Assembly: GCF_023913735.1 (NCBI RefSeq)
Contig: NZ_JAMXBH010000001.1
Span: forward strand, 248,001 to 312,000
Length of the DNA stretch: 64,000 bases
Source: Pseudarthrobacter raffinosi
GTDB taxonomy: Bacteria > Actinomycetota > Actinomycetes > Actinomycetales > Micrococcaceae
Direction: 5' to 3'
Below the pieces are notes generated by a model. That model did not search any database and was not told the DNA's origin. It was given only the letters and a program-made list of their open reading frames with translations. Below, in pieces: positions 25,931 through 33,676 of this stretch (the stretch's first letter is position 1; each line of letters starts with the position of its first letter). Position numbers and translations under genes: made by a program.

Positions 25931-28453
25931 GTGGACGGGCTCGGTCAGCTTCTGCGGCTCGTTTTCGCGGCGTTCCAGCCGGGCGCCCTCCACGTCCACA
26001 TCCGGGAGGATCCGGTCCAGCCATTTCGGCAGCCACCAGGTCTTCTCGCCGAGCAGGTACATCACAGCAGGGACGATGGTCATGCGGACCACAAACGCGT
26101 CCAGCAGCACACCGAACGCCATGGCGAAGCCCAGCGGCCGGACCATGGTCAGGTGGCTGAAGATGAAGCCGGCGAACACACTGACCATGATGATCGCCGC
26201 GGCGGTCACCACGGCGCCGGCATGGCTGAAGCCGATGCGTACGGCCTTCTTGGCCGGCGCGCCATGCATATAGGACTCACGCATGCCGGACGCGATGAAC
26301 ACCTGGTAGTCCATCGCCAGGCCGAACAGCACACCGATCAGGATGATCGGCAGGAAGCTCAGCACCGCGCCGGGATTGGCGACGTCGAACACGCCGCCCA
26401 GCCAGCCCCACTGGTAGACGGCCACCACCAGGCCGAACGCGGCGGCCAGGGACAGCAGGAAACCGCCGGTTGCCAGGAGGGGAACCACGATGGAGCGGAA
26501 TACCAGCAGCAGCAGGATGAGGGAAAGCCCGACGACGATCGCCAGGTACGGCGGCAGGGCGTCACCGAGTTTTGTGGAGACGTCGATGTTGCCGGCGGTC
26601 TGCCCGGTCAGGCCGATGGTGACCCCCGTTTCGGCCTGGATCTGGGTGCCGCGTTCGCGGAGTTCGCTCACCACCTGCACTGTGCCGGCCTTGGCGGGCC
26701 CCTCTGCCGGGATGACCTGGAACACGGCGGTGCGGCCGTCTTCACTCAGTGCCACGGGCACTGTTGCCACCACGTTGTCCACGCCCCGGATCAGGTCCGC
26801 GACGTCATACTGCAGTTCCTGGGCCTGGGCTTCGTCCAGGCCGGCCGGGAATTCACCCACCACCACAATGGGTCCGGTGACGCCTTCGCCGAAGCTGCGG
26901 GCGGTGACGTCATAGGCCTGGTAGGCCTCGGAGTCCGCCGGTTCGGAGCCGCCGTCGGGCAGTGCCAACTGGAGCTGCGCGGCGGGCAGGGCCAGCGTTC
27001 CCAGCACGAGTACGCCGGCGACGAGCGCCACGACGGGGTGCCTGGTAACCAGGCCGCCCCAGCCCCGGGTGCTGTTTTCCTCATCCTTGGCCTCGTCGGC
27101 AACCTCGTGGCCGGCCTCGGCGTTGTGGGCCTCGGCCTTGGCCCAGGCCCGCCGGGAAATGATGCGCCGGCCGATCAGGGACAGCAGGGCCGGGGTCAGG
27201 GTGAGCGCCACCAGGACGGCCACCGCGACGGTGCCGGCAGCTGCCAGGCCCATCACGCTCAGGAACGGCAACCCGGGCACCACCAGGGCGGCCAGGGCGA
27301 TGATGACCGTCAGGCCGGCAAAAAGCACGGCGTTGCCCGAGGTTCCGGTGGCGCGTGCCACGGATTCCTCGGGGTCCATGCCTGCCAGCAGCTGGGTCCG
27401 GTGCCGGTTGACGATGAACAGGGAGTAGTCAATGCCCACGGCGAGGCCAAGCATCAGCGCGAGCATGGGGGAGATGGAGCTCATCTCGAAGGCGCCGGAC
27501 AGGGCGAACGTGATGCCCACGCCGACACCGACGCCGATGACGGCCATCAGCAGCGGCAGGCCCGCGGCAATGAGCGTCCCCAGCATCAGGATCAGGACCA
27601 GGGCCGCCACACCGATGCCGATGATTTCGGCCGTGCCGAAGAGTTCTGAAATGTCTTCGGTGATTTCCTTGCTGGCCAGCGCCGTCACGCCCACGGACGA
27701 AGTCTCATGCGCGATGTCCTGGACCTGCTGGCGCACCGCCGGGGTGAGGGCGTTGATGGAGGTGATGAACTGCACCTGTGCCACGGCAGCCTGGCCGTCC
27801 GCCGAGACAAACCGGATCCCGCCGGATGCCTCCGCCTGCCGCTTGCCCAGATCGAGCTTGGCCTTGGCGTCCTCCCACTCCTGTGTGCCGGCGTCGAGCT
27901 GCGCCTGGCCCTGTGCCAGGGCGGCCATCTGCGCTCCGAGCTTGGCCTCGACCATGGCTGGGGTTGCGCCGCCGGCGGCGAGCTGCTGTTCCGCGTCGTT
28001 CAGCTGCGCGGTGCCGGCGTCGAGCTCGGCACGTGAGGCATCGAGGCGGGCCTTGCCCGCGGTGAGCTGCTGCTCGCCGTCGGCGATTTCATGCCCGGCC
28101 TGGTCCAGCTGGGCCTGCGTGTCGAACGGATCCACCGTGGCCTTGACGTCAGGCAGTTCCCCAAGCTTGGTGAGGGAGGCAGTGACGGCGGCGCGGCTTC
28201 CGTCAGTAAAGCCGCCTTCCGGGGCTTCAAAGACGATTGTGGCAGAGCCGCCCGACGCTGCCGGCAGTTCCTGCTTCAGCTTGTCCGCGATCCGCTGCGT
28301 CTCAGTGCCCGGAATCTGGAAGTTGTTGGACAGCGTGCCGTGGAAGGCCGCTGCTGAGCCGCCGACGGCCACGAGCGCCGCGAGCCAGAGCGAAATAACC
28401 AGCCAGCGGTGGCGGTAGGAGAACTTGCCGAGGCGGTAGAGCAGCAGGGCCAT
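25928..28453 (-). CDS. MMPL-family RND transporter
   Basis: An 841-residue RND-superfamily transporter of the MMPL type with 12 predicted spans in two halves. The first half begins LYRLGKFSYRHRWLVISLWLAALVA. The extracytoplasmic loop 1 carries a long Gln/Ala-rich coiled-coil region (about residues 115-215, HEIADGEQQLTAGKARLDAS onwards). Each half has the MMPL-type FLMAVIG/GLAMDYQVFI and GIDYSLFIVNRHR segments that hold the proton-relay aspartates. Such pumps export lipids, siderophores or drugs. It starts 1 base after the TetR gene stop, so the two form an operon and this is the likely target of that repressor. Confidence 0.9.
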   Translation of the reverse strand: MALLLYRLGKFSYRHRWLVISLWLAALVAVGGSAAAFHGTLSNNFQIPGTETQRIADKLKQELPAASGGSATIVFEAPEGGFTDGSRAAVTASLTKLGELPDVKATVDPFDTQAQLDQAGHEIADGEQQLTAGKARLDASRAELDAGTAQLNDAEQQLAAGGATPAMVEAKLGAQMAALAQGQAQLDAGTQEWEDAKAKLDLGKRQAEASGGIRFVSADGQAAVAQVQFITSINALTPAVRQQVQDIAHETSSVGVTALASKEITEDISELFGTAEIIGIGVAALVLILMLGTLIAAGLPLLMAVIGVGVGVGITFALSGAFEMSSISPMLALMLGLAVGIDYSLFIVNRHRTQLLAGMDPEESVARATGTSGNAVLFAGLTVIIALAALVVPGLPFLSVMGLAAAGTVAVAVLVALTLTPALLSLIGRRIISRRAWAKAEAHNAEAGHEVADEAKDEENSTRGWGGLVTRHPVVALVAGVLVLGTLALPAAQLQLALPDGGSEPADSEAYQAYDVTARSFGEGVTGPIVVVGEFPAGLDEAQAQELQYDVADLIRGVDNVVATVPVALSEDGRTAVFQVIPAEGPAKAGTVQVVSELRERGTQIQAETGVTIGLTGQTAGNIDVSTKLGDALPPYLAIVVGLSLILLLLVFRSIVVPLLATGGFLLSLAAAFGLVVAVYQWGWLGGVFDVANPGAVLSFLPIILIGVLFGLAMDYQVFIASGMRESYMHGAPAKKAVRIGFSHAGAVVTAAAIIMVSVFAGFIFSHLTMVRPLGFAMAFGVLLDAFVVRMTIVPAVMYLLGEKTWWLPKWLDRILPDVDVEGARLERRENEPQKLTEPVH

Positions 28454-28454
28454 G

Positions 28455-29144
28455 TCAGAGCCGTTCTTTGTTGAGGTGGGTAGTGGCGGTTGTGGACGTC
28501 GCGGAGGGGCTGGCTGCCGGAACGGGGCTGCCGAAGCCGGAGCCGAGGTGGCCCATGGCGTCAATGAGCAGTTGCCGCAGCACAGCGAGTGATGCGGGGG
28601 AGAGATCGGCGCCGCATCGGGCGAACCACACGTCCATGGCCGCCTTCCCGCAGGAGATGACGGAGCCTGCGAGGGCGCGCAGGTACAGTTCGTCGACGAC
28701 GGCGCCCGGGGTTCCGGCGAAGCGCTCCCGGGCCGCGGTGATGATCTCTTCGGTGCAGTGGTCCCACGCCTCAAGTTCGGACCGGGACAGGACCGCGTTG
28801 TCCTGGGTGAAGGTGAAGAGTTCAGCCAGCGGCGCCACCGTCATGGGGTCGGCCAGCTGCATCAGGGCAGCGCGCGCCGATTCGAGGATGGGCTCGTCGG
28901 TGGGCCGCCGCCGGAACTGCTGAAGGGCGTTGTCCAGGAACCCGTGCGTCATGGAGGCCAGCGCGGCCTCGGTGCTGCTGAAGTAGTTGAAGAAGGTGCG
29001 GCGCGAGACCCCGGCAGATTCGGCGATGTCTTCCACCGTGAAATTCCCGGGTCCCCGGGCGCGCAGCAGGGTCAAAGCGGCATCGGTGATGGCCTGGCGG
29101 GTGGCGGCTTTGTTCAGCTCACGGCGCGAGAGAAGTTCGGGCAT
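28455..29144 (-). CDS. TetR-family transcriptional regulator
   Basis: A 229-residue TetR protein. The N-terminal helix-turn-helix domain is standard (AITDAALTLLRARGPGNFTV, then EDIAESAGVSRRTFFNYFSS). The C-terminal ligand domain is variable and ends in a disordered Ser/Thr/Ala tail. It is the first gene of a pair with the MMPL transporter and probably represses it. The ATG at 29144 has no ribosome binding site. TAGTGT stands 6 bases upstream, and TTGCGC 18 bases further, so the message is probably leaderless; a 16-bp perfect palindrome sits between the two promoter boxes, as expected for autorepression. Confidence 0.9.
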   Translation of the reverse strand: MPELLSRRELNKAATRQAITDAALTLLRARGPGNFTVEDIAESAGVSRRTFFNYFSSTEAALASMTHGFLDNALQQFRRRPTDEPILESARAALMQLADPMTVAPLAELFTFTQDNAVLSRSELEAWDHCTEEIITAARERFAGTPGAVVDELYLRALAGSVISCGKAAMDVWFARCGADLSPASLAVLRQLLIDAMGHLGSGFGSPVPAASPSATSTTATTHLNKERL

Positions 29145-29156
29145 TAAATTACACTA

Positions 29157-29172
29157 CGTGCAAGTTTGCACG
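29157..29172. promoter_or_regulatory. TetR operator palindrome inside the TetR/MMPL promoter
   Basis: CGTGCAA-GT-TTGCACG is a perfect 16-bp palindrome. On the minus strand it fills the spacer between TTGCGC (-35) and TAGTGT (-10, 29156-29151). It is also 132 bases upstream of the divergent secreted-protein gene at 29305. Confidence 0.65.
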
Positions 29173-29304
29173 CCGCGCAAGTTGATTCACAGGAAGATGA
29201 AAGGTTCCCGACAGCTGAGCCTGAACCTGCCGCCGAAGACTGGAAGAGTCCCGTCTGGGACATCTTCACCAGCCGTCACCGGACGGCAGATCCAGGAGAC
29301 AAGA

Positions 29305-29883
29305 ATGGTACGCACAAAGAGAATTGCCCTTGGCCTCACGGGCACCGCGCTGGCCCTTGGCGCCGGGATCGGCGTCGCCGGCATGGCGTCCGCAACCACG
29401 ACGCCGACGCCCACCCCCAGCGCCAGCTCAAGCGCCTCCGCCGACGGGAGCACCGGCACTGCCCCAGCTGAAGGGAAGGGCTTGCGGGGCGGCCATGGCC
29501 ACGGCGGCTTCCGCGGCGTGGACGCAGCGGAACTTGCCACCAAGCTGGGCGTGGACGAGGCCAAGGTGACGGAGGCCCTGAAGGCCTACCGCGAGGCCAA
29601 CAAGCCCACCACCCCGCCGGCCGACGGAACTGAAGGAACCCGGCCGGACCCGGCCGCGAAGCAGGCCGAGCTCGCGAAGTCCCTCGCGGCGACGCTCGGC
29701 ATCGACGAGGCCAAGGTCACGGCGGCGCTTGAAGAGCTGCGCACCGCCGAGCAGGCAGATCGCGCCGCGGCTCTGAAGACGCGCCTGGACCAGGCCGTCA
29801 CCGACGGCAAGCTGACCCAGGCCGAGGCCGACGCCGTGACCAAGGCGGTCCAGAACGGAGTCATCGGAGGTGGCGGCCGCTAA
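29305..29883 (+). CDS. Secreted protein with two helical repeats, unknown function
   Basis: A 192-residue exported protein. Signal peptide: MVRTKRIALGLTGTALALGA and a likely cleavage after MASA. A Thr/Pro/Ser linker and a Gly/His-rich RGGHGHGGFRG follow. Then come two copies of a short helical unit: ELATKLGVDEAKVTEALKAY (about residues 74-93) and AATLGIDEAKVTAALEELR (about 128-146), and a final KLTQAEADAVTKAV. Such LG[VI]DEAKV repeats are common in actinobacterial secreted proteins of unknown role. AGGAG lies 7 bases before the ATG. It is divergent from the TetR gene and ends at a strong terminator. Confidence 0.8.
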   Translation: MVRTKRIALGLTGTALALGAGIGVAGMASATTTPTPTPSASSSASADGSTGTAPAEGKGLRGGHGHGGFRGVDAAELATKLGVDEAKVTEALKAYREANKPTTPPADGTEGTRPDPAAKQAELAKSLAATLGIDEAKVTAALEELRTAEQADRAAALKTRLDQAVTDGKLTQAEADAVTKAVQNGVIGGGGR

Positions 29884-29920
29884 CAAGAGGCCGGGCTGAG
29901 CGAATCCCGGCACAGAATAA

Positions 29921-29957
29921 GGAGAAGTCCCCGGGAGCACTTCCCGGGGACTTCTCC
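29921..29957. terminator. Bidirectional terminator, perfect 16-bp stem
   Basis: GGAGAAGTCCCCGGGA (29921-29936) and its exact complement (29942-29957) flank a 5-base loop. It separates the convergent secreted-protein gene and the DAACS symporter gene. TGTTTG follows on the plus strand. Confidence 0.88.
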
Positions 29958-29979
29958 TGTTTGCTGTTCGAGCTGTGGG

Positions 29980-31443
29980 TCAGGCCTTCGCGTCGGCCAG
30001 TTCGCGTCCGGCTTCCGGAGAGTCAGTACCTCCGGCGATGGCGGAAGGATCCGCGGCGGAGGAGTCGGCGTCGTCGTCCACAAACGGAGTGCCGTTGCGG
30101 GGTGCGTTGTAGAGCGCCTCGTCGAGCATGCCCTGCCGTTTGGCCACGATGGTGGGGACCAGTGCCTGGCCCGCGACGTTGACCGCGGTGCGGCCCATGT
30201 CCAGGACGGGATCGATCGCCAGCAGGAGTCCCACGCCGGCCAGGGGCAGCCCCAGCGTGGAGAGCGTCAGGGTGAGCATTACGACTGCGCCGGTGGTGCC
30301 GGCCGTTGCGGCGGAACCGAGAACCGAGACGAGCGCGATGAGGAGGTAGTGGCTGGCTTCCAGCTGGACGCCGAAGAACTGGGCCACAAAGATGGCGGAG
30401 ATCGCGGGGTAGATCGCGGCGCAGCCGTCCATCTTGGTGGTGGCCCCCAGGGGTACGGCGAAGGAAGCGTAGGCGCGGGGAACACCCAGGCTGCGCTCGG
30501 TGACGCGCTGGGTCAGCGGCAGGGTTCCGATCGAGGAGCGGGACACAAACGCGAGCTGCACGGCGGGCCATACCCCGGAGAAGTACTGCTTCACGGACAG
30601 GCCGTGCGAGCGGATCAGCGTCGGGTAAACCACAAACAGCACCAGGGCCAGGCCCACGTAGATGGCGAAGGTGAACTTGCCGAGCGCGCCGATGGTGTCC
30701 CAGCCGTATACGGCCGCGGCGTTGCCGATCAGTCCCACCGTGCCGAGCGGGGCGATGCGGATGATCCACCAGAGGACCTTCTGGATGACGGCCAGCGCCG
30801 AAGCGTTGAGGTTCAGGAACGGCTCGGCAGCCTTGCCGACCTTGAGGGCGGCGACGCCGACGGCGATGGCAATCACCAGGATCTGGAGCACGTTGAAGCT
30901 GATGGAGGTGCTGACTGTGGTGGCCGCGGTGGCGCTTTCAGTCACGGTGGAGCTGGCACCGAGGCCGAGGAAGTTCTTGGGGAACAGCCCGATCAGGAAG
31001 GACCACCAGTCACCGGACTTGCCGGCGTACTTGGCCTCCTGGGTGATGCCGGTGTTGGCGCCGGGCTGCAGGAGCACGCCGAGGCCGATGCCGATCACGA
31101 CGGCGATCAGGGACGTGATGGCGAACCACAGCAGGGTGTTCCAGGCCAGCTTGGCGGCGTTGGAGACTTGGCGCAGGTTCGAGATCGAGCTCACCACGGC
31201 GGTGAAGATCAGCGGAACCACCGCGGTCTGCAGCAGTGAAACGTAGCTGGAGCCGATGGTCTGCAGCGTGGCGCCGAGACCGTTGGGCTCTGCCTTGGTG
31301 CTGCCCGTGTACTTGGCCAGCAGGCCGAGGCCAAGGCCCACAATGAGGGCGGCGATGATCTGGAAACCGAACGAGCCGGCCCACGTGGGCAGCTGGAAGC
31401 CGGTCTTTCCTGCGGATTCGGGGGTGCGGGTTTGAGTGCTCAC
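29980..31443 (-). CDS. Dicarboxylate/amino acid:cation symporter (DAACS)
   Basis: A 487-residue secondary transporter of the DAACS (GltP/DctA) family. Family marks are the serine-rich hairpin SRSSIGTLPLT, the following PLGATTKMDGCAAIYPA, and DMGRTAVNVAG in the last transmembrane region, which form the substrate and cation sites. It imports glutamate/aspartate or C4-dicarboxylates with sodium or protons. The C-terminal 55 residues are a soluble acidic Ala/Asp-rich tail. The substrate cannot be decided from sequence. It is a single gene between a terminator and a 274-bp gap that holds a dispersed repeat. Confidence 0.9.
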   Translation of the reverse strand: MSTQTRTPESAGKTGFQLPTWAGSFGFQIIAALIVGLGLGLLAKYTGSTKAEPNGLGATLQTIGSSYVSLLQTAVVPLIFTAVVSSISNLRQVSNAAKLAWNTLLWFAITSLIAVVIGIGLGVLLQPGANTGITQEAKYAGKSGDWWSFLIGLFPKNFLGLGASSTVTESATAATTVSTSISFNVLQILVIAIAVGVAALKVGKAAEPFLNLNASALAVIQKVLWWIIRIAPLGTVGLIGNAAAVYGWDTIGALGKFTFAIYVGLALVLFVVYPTLIRSHGLSVKQYFSGVWPAVQLAFVSRSSIGTLPLTQRVTERSLGVPRAYASFAVPLGATTKMDGCAAIYPAISAIFVAQFFGVQLEASHYLLIALVSVLGSAATAGTTGAVVMLTLTLSTLGLPLAGVGLLLAIDPVLDMGRTAVNVAGQALVPTIVAKRQGMLDEALYNAPRNGTPFVDDDADSSAADPSAIAGGTDSPEAGRELADAKA

Positions 31444-31608
31444 CAGAACACGCTAGGCCCGGGTTTCTTATCACGGCGAACAGATGTTGAGAAATGTTAC
31501 GCTGCCCAATCGCGTTCAAAGCCCGGGAATCCCTCTAAATCCGCCGCCCCACAAGGCAATTGTGAAGTTATTCCCAGCCCGGATGTGGCAAGAGTCTCAC
31601 CGAGGAGG

Positions 31609-31633
31609 GGATTTCGACAGGCTCAATCACCGG
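31609..31633 (-). repeat. Dispersed repeat, GGTTGAGC...GTCGAAACC family, copy 2
   Basis: GGATTTCGACAGGCTCAATC followed by ACCGG, the reverse complement of copy 1 at 13837-13858 with three or four changes. It lies in the intergenic gap between the DAACS and DUF885 genes. Confidence 0.78.
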
Positions 31634-31693
31634 TGGGGGCCGCATCCGGCAGCGTGCGTCAGAGCGACGAAGGAGCAGCACGCCGAGGATGCG

Positions 31694-31708
31694 GGCCCCG
31701 CCGGGGCC
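31694..31708 (-). terminator. Short GC hairpin after the DUF885 gene
   Basis: GGCCCCG and CGGGGCC flank a single C, in practice a 6-bp stem with a 3-base loop, 10 bases beyond the DUF885 stop. There is no T tract. A weak terminator at best. Confidence 0.4.
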
Positions 31709-31717
31709 ACGAGAGAC

Positions 31718-33403
31718 CTAAGAGAGCAGCGCCCGGCGGAGGGTATCGAGGCCTACGGAGCCGATGTTCAGCGCTCGCGTGTGGAAGGCCTTGAGGTCGA
31801 AGCCGGGCCGGGTTTCGAGGTCGGCCCGGATCTGTTCCCAGAGGCGCTGTCCCACTTTGTAGGACGGGGCCTGGCCGGGCCAGCCGAGGTAGCGGGTGAA
31901 TTCGAATTTGAGCTGGCCTTCGCTGATGGGCAGGTTTTCCTTGAGGAACTCGTAGCCCGCCTCCGGGGTCCATGTTCCGCTACCCCAGCGTTCGGGGATC
32001 TCCAGTTCCAGGTGGACGCCGATGTCGAACACCACGCGGGCCGCCCGCATCCGCTGCATATCCAGCATGCCCATGTGGTCGCCAGGATCGGCCAGGTACC
32101 CGAGCTCCTGCATAAGCTTTTCGGCGTATAGGGCCCAGCCCTCGCCGTGGCCGGAGGTCCAGCAGATGTTGCGCCGCCACTTGTTCAGCAGTTCCCGCCG
32201 GTAGGTGGCGGTGGCCACCTGCATGTGGTGGCCGGGGACGCCTTCATGGAAGACCGTGGTGGTTTCGGCCCAGGTGGTAAAAGTGTCTTCGCCGGCAGGA
32301 ACTGACCACCACATCCGGCCGGGACGGCTGAAGTCATCCGAGGGGCCCGTGTAGTAAATGCCACCCTCGTCGGTCGGGGCGATAAGGCATTCAAGCTTCT
32401 TCATCACGTCCGGGATCTCGAAGTGCACGCCGGCAAGCTCAGCAACTGCCTTGTCCGAGAGTTCCTGCATCCACGCCTTGAGGGCCTCCGTTCCCTTGAG
32501 TTGGCGGGCAGGGTCGTTGTTGAGGACGTCCTTGGCCTCCTCGACGCTGGCCCCTTGCTTGATGATGGACGCAGCATTTTCCTGCTCGGCGATGAGCCGG
32601 TCGAGTTCCTGGACTCCCCACGCGTAGGTCTCTTCGAGGTCGACGGCGGCGCCCAGGAAGGAGCGCGAGGCCAGGGCGTAGCGTTCCCGGCCAACTGCGT
32701 CCTGCTGCGGCGCGGCAGGGAGCAGTTCCGTGCGGAGGAACTCCGCGAGCTCCCGGTAGGCACGCCGGGCAGCGGCAGCGCCGGCGTCGAGCGTTTCCTG
32801 CGTTTCGCCCGGCAGGGGACCGTCCGCAGTCCGGGCCTCGGTGGTGAGCTTGGCGAAGAAGCCGTCTTCGGCGGCGTATTTGGTGGTCTGCTCGATGACG
32901 ATTGAAACCTGGCGTTCGGCCGCGACCTTGCCCGCGTCCCGGGCCTGGCGCAGTGATTCGGTGTAGCCGCGGAGGGCGCCCCCGACGTTCAGCGCGCGGC
33001 CGGCGATGTGTTCCCAGTGCTCAGCGGTGTCTGTGGGCATCAGGTCGAAAATGGCCCGGATGTCCTGTGCGGGGGAGGCGATGTTGTTCAGCTCCGCCAC
33101 GTCCCAGCCGGACTCGTGGATTTCCAGCTGGAGGCCCAGCCGTTCCCGCATGGCGTCCAGGGTGACGGTATCGACGTCGTCCTGGGGCGCGAGGCCCTCC
33201 AGGGCAGCAAGGGCCTTGCGGGCTTCCGCTGCGAAACCAGCGATGCCGGCGGGGGAGTAATCCGGGTACTCGGTCTCATGCCCCGGCAGCCCCAACTCGG
33301 TGGCAAGCGACGGGTTCAGGCGGATAAGCGTGTCGGTATAGTCATCCGCCACGGCATCGATGGCGGAGTGCGGACGGGCGGCGGGGGCGGCTTCGGTAGT
33401 CAC
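31718..33403 (-). CDS. DUF885-family putative metallopeptidase
   Basis: A 561-residue DUF885 protein. The zinc-binding helix HEGVPGHHMQ (about residue 388) and the downstream GHGEGWALYAEKL (about 417) supply the HExxH-like and glutamate ligands of this predicted metallopeptidase family. There is no signal peptide, so it is cytoplasmic. Its substrate is unknown. The GTG at 33403 lies exactly 6 bases after TAGGCT, and the TAG of that hexamer is the stop codon of accE, so it probably has a leaderless transcript of its own in addition to any read-through from accDE. It ends at a short GC hairpin. Confidence 0.88.
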   Translation of the reverse strand: MTTEAAPAARPHSAIDAVADDYTDTLIRLNPSLATELGLPGHETEYPDYSPAGIAGFAAEARKALAALEGLAPQDDVDTVTLDAMRERLGLQLEIHESGWDVAELNNIASPAQDIRAIFDLMPTDTAEHWEHIAGRALNVGGALRGYTESLRQARDAGKVAAERQVSIVIEQTTKYAAEDGFFAKLTTEARTADGPLPGETQETLDAGAAAARRAYRELAEFLRTELLPAAPQQDAVGRERYALASRSFLGAAVDLEETYAWGVQELDRLIAEQENAASIIKQGASVEEAKDVLNNDPARQLKGTEALKAWMQELSDKAVAELAGVHFEIPDVMKKLECLIAPTDEGGIYYTGPSDDFSRPGRMWWSVPAGEDTFTTWAETTTVFHEGVPGHHMQVATATYRRELLNKWRRNICWTSGHGEGWALYAEKLMQELGYLADPGDHMGMLDMQRMRAARVVFDIGVHLELEIPERWGSGTWTPEAGYEFLKENLPISEGQLKFEFTRYLGWPGQAPSYKVGQRLWEQIRADLETRPGFDLKAFHTRALNIGSVGLDTLRRALLS

Positions 33404-33415
33404 CCCACGAGCCTA
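33404..33415 (-). promoter_or_regulatory. Leaderless -10 element of the DUF885 gene, overlapping the accE stop codon
   Basis: Minus strand: TAGGCT (33415-33410), CGTGGG (33409-33404), then GTG. The TAG is the accE stop. This is the same layout as upstream of maf. Confidence 0.5.
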
Positions 33416-33676
33416 ACCCCGGCTCCGCCTCCAGGCGCCGGGACCCGGCGTCGGGGCGAGCCGCAGCTGCTGGCGGCGCACCCAGTCACGGGCGGTGGGC
33501 TTCCCGTCGGCCACGGCGTCCGCGCTGCCCAGGGAAAGCACGACGGCGGTCAGCGCCGCGAGTTCCTCGGCCGAGGGTTGCCCTTTGACCACAGAGAGCA
33601 CGGGGGCATCGGCGGGCGCATTGGTTTCGACAGGCTCAACCAACGGGGCTCCGACCAGCGGATCTTTCGCGATCAC
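33413..33676 (-). CDS. accE: Acyl-CoA carboxylase epsilon subunit
   Basis: An 87-residue small subunit that stabilises the AccA3-AccD holoenzyme in actinobacteria. The diagnostic part is [20 protein letters not shown] (about residues 28-48), with a downstream W and [19 protein letters not shown]. The first 25 residues are a linker that includes LVEPVETN, which is the translation of a dispersed 24-bp repeat also found at 13837 and 31609. The start at 33676 overlaps the accD stop as ATGA, so it is coupled to accD. The repeat did not break the frame because it lies in the variable N-terminus. Confidence 0.9.
   Translation of the reverse strand: MIAKDPLVGAPLVEPVETNAPADAPVLSVVKGQPSAEELAALTAVVLSLGSADAVADGKPTARDWVRRQQLRLAPTPGPGAWRRSRG
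33623..33646 (-). repeat. Dispersed repeat, GGTTGAGC...GTCGAAACC family, copy 3, inside accE
   Basis: GGTTTCGACAGGCTCAACCA followed by ACGG on the plus strand. Read on the coding strand of accE it encodes LVEPVETN in the N-terminal linker. Intergenic copies are at 13837 and 31609. Confidence 0.8.

Larger units (their letters stand above)
31444..31717. other. Intergenic region with a dispersed repeat
   Basis: This 274-bp gap between DAACS and DUF885 genes, both on the minus strand, holds no gene I can support. It carries a GGTTGAGC..GTCGAAA-type repeat at 31609-31633 and a short GC hairpin at 31694-31708 that would end DUF885 transcription. The promoter of the DAACS gene must lie near 31444-31520. 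Confidence 0.7.
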
